Positions 5,186-7,228 of a DNA stretch of 7,228 bases are shown one piece after another. The first letter of the stretch is position 1. The number at the start of each line of letters is the position of its first letter. The DNA is taken from contig JADGRK010000122.1 of the NCBI GenBank assembly GCA_017880985.1, forward strand, positions 1-7,228, given 5' to 3'. This DNA is from Rhodoferax sp. Lineage in GTDB: Bacteria; Pseudomonadota; Gammaproteobacteria; Burkholderiales; Burkholderiaceae_C. The notes under the pieces were generated by a model that saw only the letters and a program-made list of their open reading frames with translations, was not told the origin of the DNA and made no database searches. The position numbers and the translations under genes were made by a program.

Positions 5186-5598
5186 CTCAGGACTTTACCA
5201 ATCCGGGCAATGATCCGGGCGTTGACCAGGCCAGGCTGCAAAAACTGCAGTCGCTCAACACCGTGGGCACCATCAGCTACATCCTGCACTTGATCGTGGC
5301 CATTGGTGCCTTCATTCCGGGCGGGCAGGTTGGCCCAGTGTTGCTGATTGTTGCCTTGATCATTGACCTGGTCAAACGCCCCGATGCCGAGGGCACCTGG
5401 CACGCTTCGCATTTTCGCTGGCGCATCCGCACCGTCATCACGGCCGGGCTGTTGTACCTGGTGACGTTTCCGCTATTTTTATTGCTCTATTTCCCGGGTG
5501 CCATTGCCTGGGCGCTCATATCATTCTGGTTTCTTTACCGCATCGTCACCGGGATGGTGCGCATGAACAAGGGTCTGCCAATGGAGTTCACAGCATGA
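5182..5598 (+). CDS. DUF4870-family membrane protein
   Basis: The 138-residue protein has a hydrophilic N-terminus of about 25 residues and then four probable membrane segments, near 27-45, 49-63, 83-104 and 105-125. The loop before the third segment reads KRPDAEGTWHASHFRWRIRT. This is the signature region of DUF4870/YtpI-like small membrane proteins (SHFRWQIRT in many members). Function is unknown. The start ATG overlaps the hisE stop and the stop overlaps the HIT start, both as ATGA. GAAGGGA in the end of hisE can serve as its ribosome site. I recall this gene sitting between hisE and the HIT gene in many Burkholderiales, so the position seems conserved rather than accidental. Nothing here links it directly to histidine synthesis or to Tat. 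Confidence 0.82.
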   Translation: MTQDFTNPGNDPGVDQARLQKLQSLNTVGTISYILHLIVAIGAFIPGGQVGPVLLIVALIIDLVKRPDAEGTWHASHFRWRIRTVITAGLLYLVTFPLFLLLYFPGAIAWALISFWFLYRIVTGMVRMNKGLPMEFTA

Positions 5599-5969
5599 AA
5601 GCGTCAATCGTCCAAAGCGATCCCGCTTGCCTGTTCTGCAAAATTGTTGCGGGCAAAATTCCGGCCAAAATCGTCTATCAGGATGACGAAATGTTTGTCT
5701 TTAGCGACATCAACCCGTGGGCGCCGGTGCACTTTCTGATGATCCCGAAGTTGCACATTCCCTCCATGGCCCACCTGGGTGACGAGCACACGGCGCTGTT
5801 GGGGCGCATGATGGTGCTGGCGCCCCAACTGGCGTTGCAGGAGGGCTGTAACCCTTATCCCGAAGGGGGCTTTCGCATGCTCTGCAACACCGGGGCCGAG
5901 GGGCGACAGGAGGTGCCGCACCTGCATATTCACGTCATGGGCGGTCCACGGCCCTGGCTCAGGGGATAA
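5595..5969 (+). CDS. HIT-family (HinT-like) nucleotide-binding hydrolase
   Basis: The 124-residue protein belongs to the histidine triad family, branch HinT/PKCI, which hydrolyses purine nucleoside phosphoramidates such as AMP-lysine. The triad HLHIHVMGG is at residues 109-117, with His111 the expected nucleophile. Upstream are CLFCKIVAGKIPAKIVYQDD (12-32), with the CxxC pair of zinc-containing members, and FSDINPWAPVHFLMIPKLHI, the conserved second half of the fold. GFRMLCNTGAEGRQEVPHLH leads into the active site. Its ATG overlaps the DUF4870 stop, and TGGAG (5582-5586) gives a ribosome site at good spacing. The physiological substrate is unknown. The conserved link to his and tat genes in this group has no accepted explanation that I know of. 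The first ten residues are variable, so a slightly later start cannot be excluded. Confidence 0.93.
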   Translation: MKASIVQSDPACLFCKIVAGKIPAKIVYQDDEMFVFSDINPWAPVHFLMIPKLHIPSMAHLGDEHTALLGRMMVLAPQLALQEGCNPYPEGGFRMLCNTGAEGRQEVPHLHIHVMGGPRPWLRG

Positions 5970-6009
5970 TGTCCGCTCATTGCGCCGACTAGAATCTGCG
6001 CAACTCATT

Positions 6010-6014
6010 AGGAG
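6010..6014 (+). promoter_or_regulatory. Ribosome binding site for tatA
   Basis: AGGAG lies 6 bases before ATG 6021. It is the best Shine-Dalgarno match in the window, in keeping with TatA being needed in excess over TatB and TatC. Confidence 0.7.
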
Positions 6015-6020
6015 AAATTC

Positions 6021-6263
6021 ATGGGACTATCGACTACACACCTGATCATCTTTTTGGTCATCATCATCGTCATCTTTGGCACCAAGAAGCTGCGCAACAT
6101 CGGCTCAGACCTGGGCGGTGCCGTCAAGGGTTTCAAGGATGGTATGAAAGACGGTGGCGCTGACAAGCCGGCCGACGCGTCTGCTCCCCCTGCCCAGCAA
6201 GTGGGCTCCAGCACCAGCGCGGCCAAAGAAACCATTGATGTCGAAGCCAAGACCAAGTCTTGA
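6021..6263 (+). CDS. tatA: Sec-independent protein translocase subunit TatA
   Basis: TatA oligomerises to form the passage through which folded proteins with twin-arginine signals cross the inner membrane. The 80-residue protein has one N-terminal membrane segment (about 7-19), the FGTKKL hinge (19-24), an amphipathic helix NIGSDLGGAVKGFKDGMKD containing the conserved Phe38, and a disordered Ala/Pro/Lys-rich tail. The polar residue early in the membrane segment is His7, where E. coli has Gln8. A strong AGGAG ribosome site precedes the ATG. The 51-base gap after the HIT gene contains TAGAAT (5990-5995) within a small inverted repeat and could hold a tat promoter, though no -35 is evident. tatB follows after 12 bases. 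Confidence 0.95.
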   Translation: MGLSTTHLIIFLVIIIVIFGTKKLRNIGSDLGGAVKGFKDGMKDGGADKPADASAPPAQQVGSSTSAAKETIDVEAKTKS

Positions 6264-6275
6264 GGACGCTACGCA

Positions 6276-6749
6276 GTGATTGACATTGGGATCACCAAGC
6301 TTGCCATTATTGGTAGCATTGCGCTGGTGGTCATTGGCCCGGAAAAGCTGCCGGGTCTGGCCAAGACCATTGGAACGCTTTTGGGTCGGGCAAGGCGCTA
6401 TGTGGCCGACGTGAAAGACGAGGTCAAGCGCTCCATGGAGTTCGACGAGCTCAAGAAAATGAAGGACACGGTTGAAAACGCCGCGCGTGACGTGGAAAGT
6501 TCGATCCAGACCAGCGCCAGCGATTTCGAGAAAACCTGGGCTGAAACGACGGCCATCGCGTCAGATTCGCCGTCGGTGTATTCGGAGTTGACGACGCCCG
6601 GCTTCCCGCAATATCGTCATCCGAAAAAAAAATGGCGCCTCAAGCTCGGTGCTACGCCAAGCTGGTACAAAGCGCGCGCTGGCACCCGCACCAAGGCCTT
6701 ATCCGGGGCCGCCCGCGTGGCCCGCTTTCGACCGCATAAAGTGAACTGA
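6276..6749 (+). CDS. tatB: Sec-independent protein translocase subunit TatB
   Basis: TatB forms the twin-arginine signal receptor together with TatC. The 157-residue protein starts at GTG 6276; GAGGA, overlapping the tatA stop, is its ribosome site. It begins MIDIG, has a single membrane segment (about 6-21), the GPEKLP hinge (21-26), then a long amphipathic helical region with YVADVKDEVKRSMEFDELKKMKDT. Residue 8 is Lys where E. coli TatB has Glu8. After an acidic linker comes a strongly basic C-terminal block (PKKKWRLKLGATPSWYKARA, then ALSGAARVARFRP), which I associate with TatB of Comamonadaceae. A run of nine A bases (6624-6632) encodes the three lysines. The stop overlaps the tatC start by one base (TGATG). 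Confidence 0.94.
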   Translation: MIDIGITKLAIIGSIALVVIGPEKLPGLAKTIGTLLGRARRYVADVKDEVKRSMEFDELKKMKDTVENAARDVESSIQTSASDFEKTWAETTAIASDSPSVYSELTTPGFPQYRHPKKKWRLKLGATPSWYKARAGTRTKALSGAARVARFRPHKVN

Positions 6750-7228
6750 TGTCTGACCCTGTCAACAAAGAAGACGAACTGGCCGGCACCGAACAGCCCT
6801 TCATACAGCACCTGGTTGAACTGCGCGACCGACTGCTGCATTCAATCTACGGTATCGCTGCCGTGCTGGTGGTTTTGCTGTTCTATCCGGGTCCCTCCAG
6901 ACTCTATGATCTGCTGGCGATGCCGCTGGTCAAGTCGCTGCCGCAAGGCTCGCACATGATTGCGGTCGGTGTGGTGTCACCGTTTCTGGTGCCGATCAAG
7001 GTCTCGGCTTTGGCTGCAGTGGCTTTGTCGCTGCCCTGGATTCTTTATCAGATATGGGCCTTTGTGGCGCCCGGTCTGTACAAGCACGAGAAGCGATTGG
7101 TACTGCCGCTGGTGGCGGCCAGCACGTTTTTGTTTTACCTGGGCGCGGCGTTTTGCTATTTTTTTGTGTTTCGGCAAGCCTTTCCTGCAATCCAGAGAAT
7201 GGCACCTGTGTCGGTGGCGGTCAGCCCG
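6749..7228 (+). CDS. tatC: Sec-independent protein translocase subunit TatC, N-terminal part (3' truncated by window)
   Basis: TatC is the polytopic core of the Tat translocase and binds the twin-arginine signal. The first 160 codons are present out of roughly 250-270 expected; the frame is open to the end of the window. The N-terminal cytoplasmic motif FIQHLVELRDRLL is at 18-30, the first membrane segment at about 32-46. The periplasmic loop ends in LPQG and VSPFLVPIKV. LYQIWAFVAPGLYKHEKR (99-116) contains Phe105 and Glu114, with the same spacing as the signal-binding Phe94 and Glu103 of E. coli TatC. A third membrane segment containing FYLGAAFCYFFVF follows. The start overlaps the tatB stop by one base, so translation is coupled. 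Confidence 0.95.
   Translation, partial: MSDPVNKEDELAGTEQPFIQHLVELRDRLLHSIYGIAAVLVVLLFYPGPSRLYDLLAMPLVKSLPQGSHMIAVGVVSPFLVPIKVSALAAVALSLPWILYQIWAFVAPGLYKHEKRLVLPLVAASTFLFYLGAAFCYFFVFRQAFPAIQRMAPVSVAVSP

Overview
The window is a stretch of chromosomal housekeeping DNA. It holds the distal half of a histidine biosynthesis cluster and, directly after it, the start of the twin-arginine translocation (Tat) genes. All genes are on the + strand. The order is hisC (3' end) - hisB - hisH - hisA - [two-gene insert] - hisF - hisI - hisE - DUF4870 membrane protein - HIT protein - tatA - tatB - tatC (5' part). This order, separate hisI and hisE, a HisB with only the dehydratase domain, and the basic C-terminal tail of TatB point to a betaproteobacterium of the Burkholderiales. 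The dispersed repeats and protein wording fit Comamonadaceae best, something like Rhodoferax or Polaromonas. That placement is inference from remembered families, not from a search.

Region by region: 1-2494 carries hisC', hisB, hisH and hisA. 2495-3410 is a break in the operon. It begins with about 300 bases of non-coding DNA dominated by an imperfect long inverted repeat. Two small genes follow: a DUF4258-family protein and a YgiT/MqsA-type zinc-finger protein, a toxin-antitoxin-like pair. 3411-4211 is hisF. 4212-4384 is a second break, made of a perfect 17-bp inverted repeat and a fragment that resembles a dispersed repeat of Comamonadaceae. 4385-5598 holds hisI, hisE and the DUF4870 gene. 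5595-7228 holds the HIT gene and tatABC.

How the genes work together: HisE and HisI open the pathway after HisG (PR-ATP to PR-AMP to ProFAR). HisA isomerises ProFAR to PRFAR. HisH and HisF form the IGP synthase that makes imidazole glycerol phosphate. HisB dehydrates it and HisC transaminates the product to histidinol phosphate. HisG and HisD are expected upstream, outside the window. TatA, TatB and TatC export folded proteins across the inner membrane. The DUF4870 and HIT genes are joined to hisE and to each other by ATGA overlaps, so they look co-translated with the histidine genes.

The most interesting part is the contrast between the two halves. From hisI to tatC the genes are tightly packed. 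Every junction from hisB to hisI is loosened and contains repeat debris, and one contains a toxin-antitoxin-like pair whose second gene has no ordinary start codon where its conserved domain begins. I see no CRISPR array, tRNA, rRNA or complete insertion sequence, and nothing that amounts to a clearly new system.
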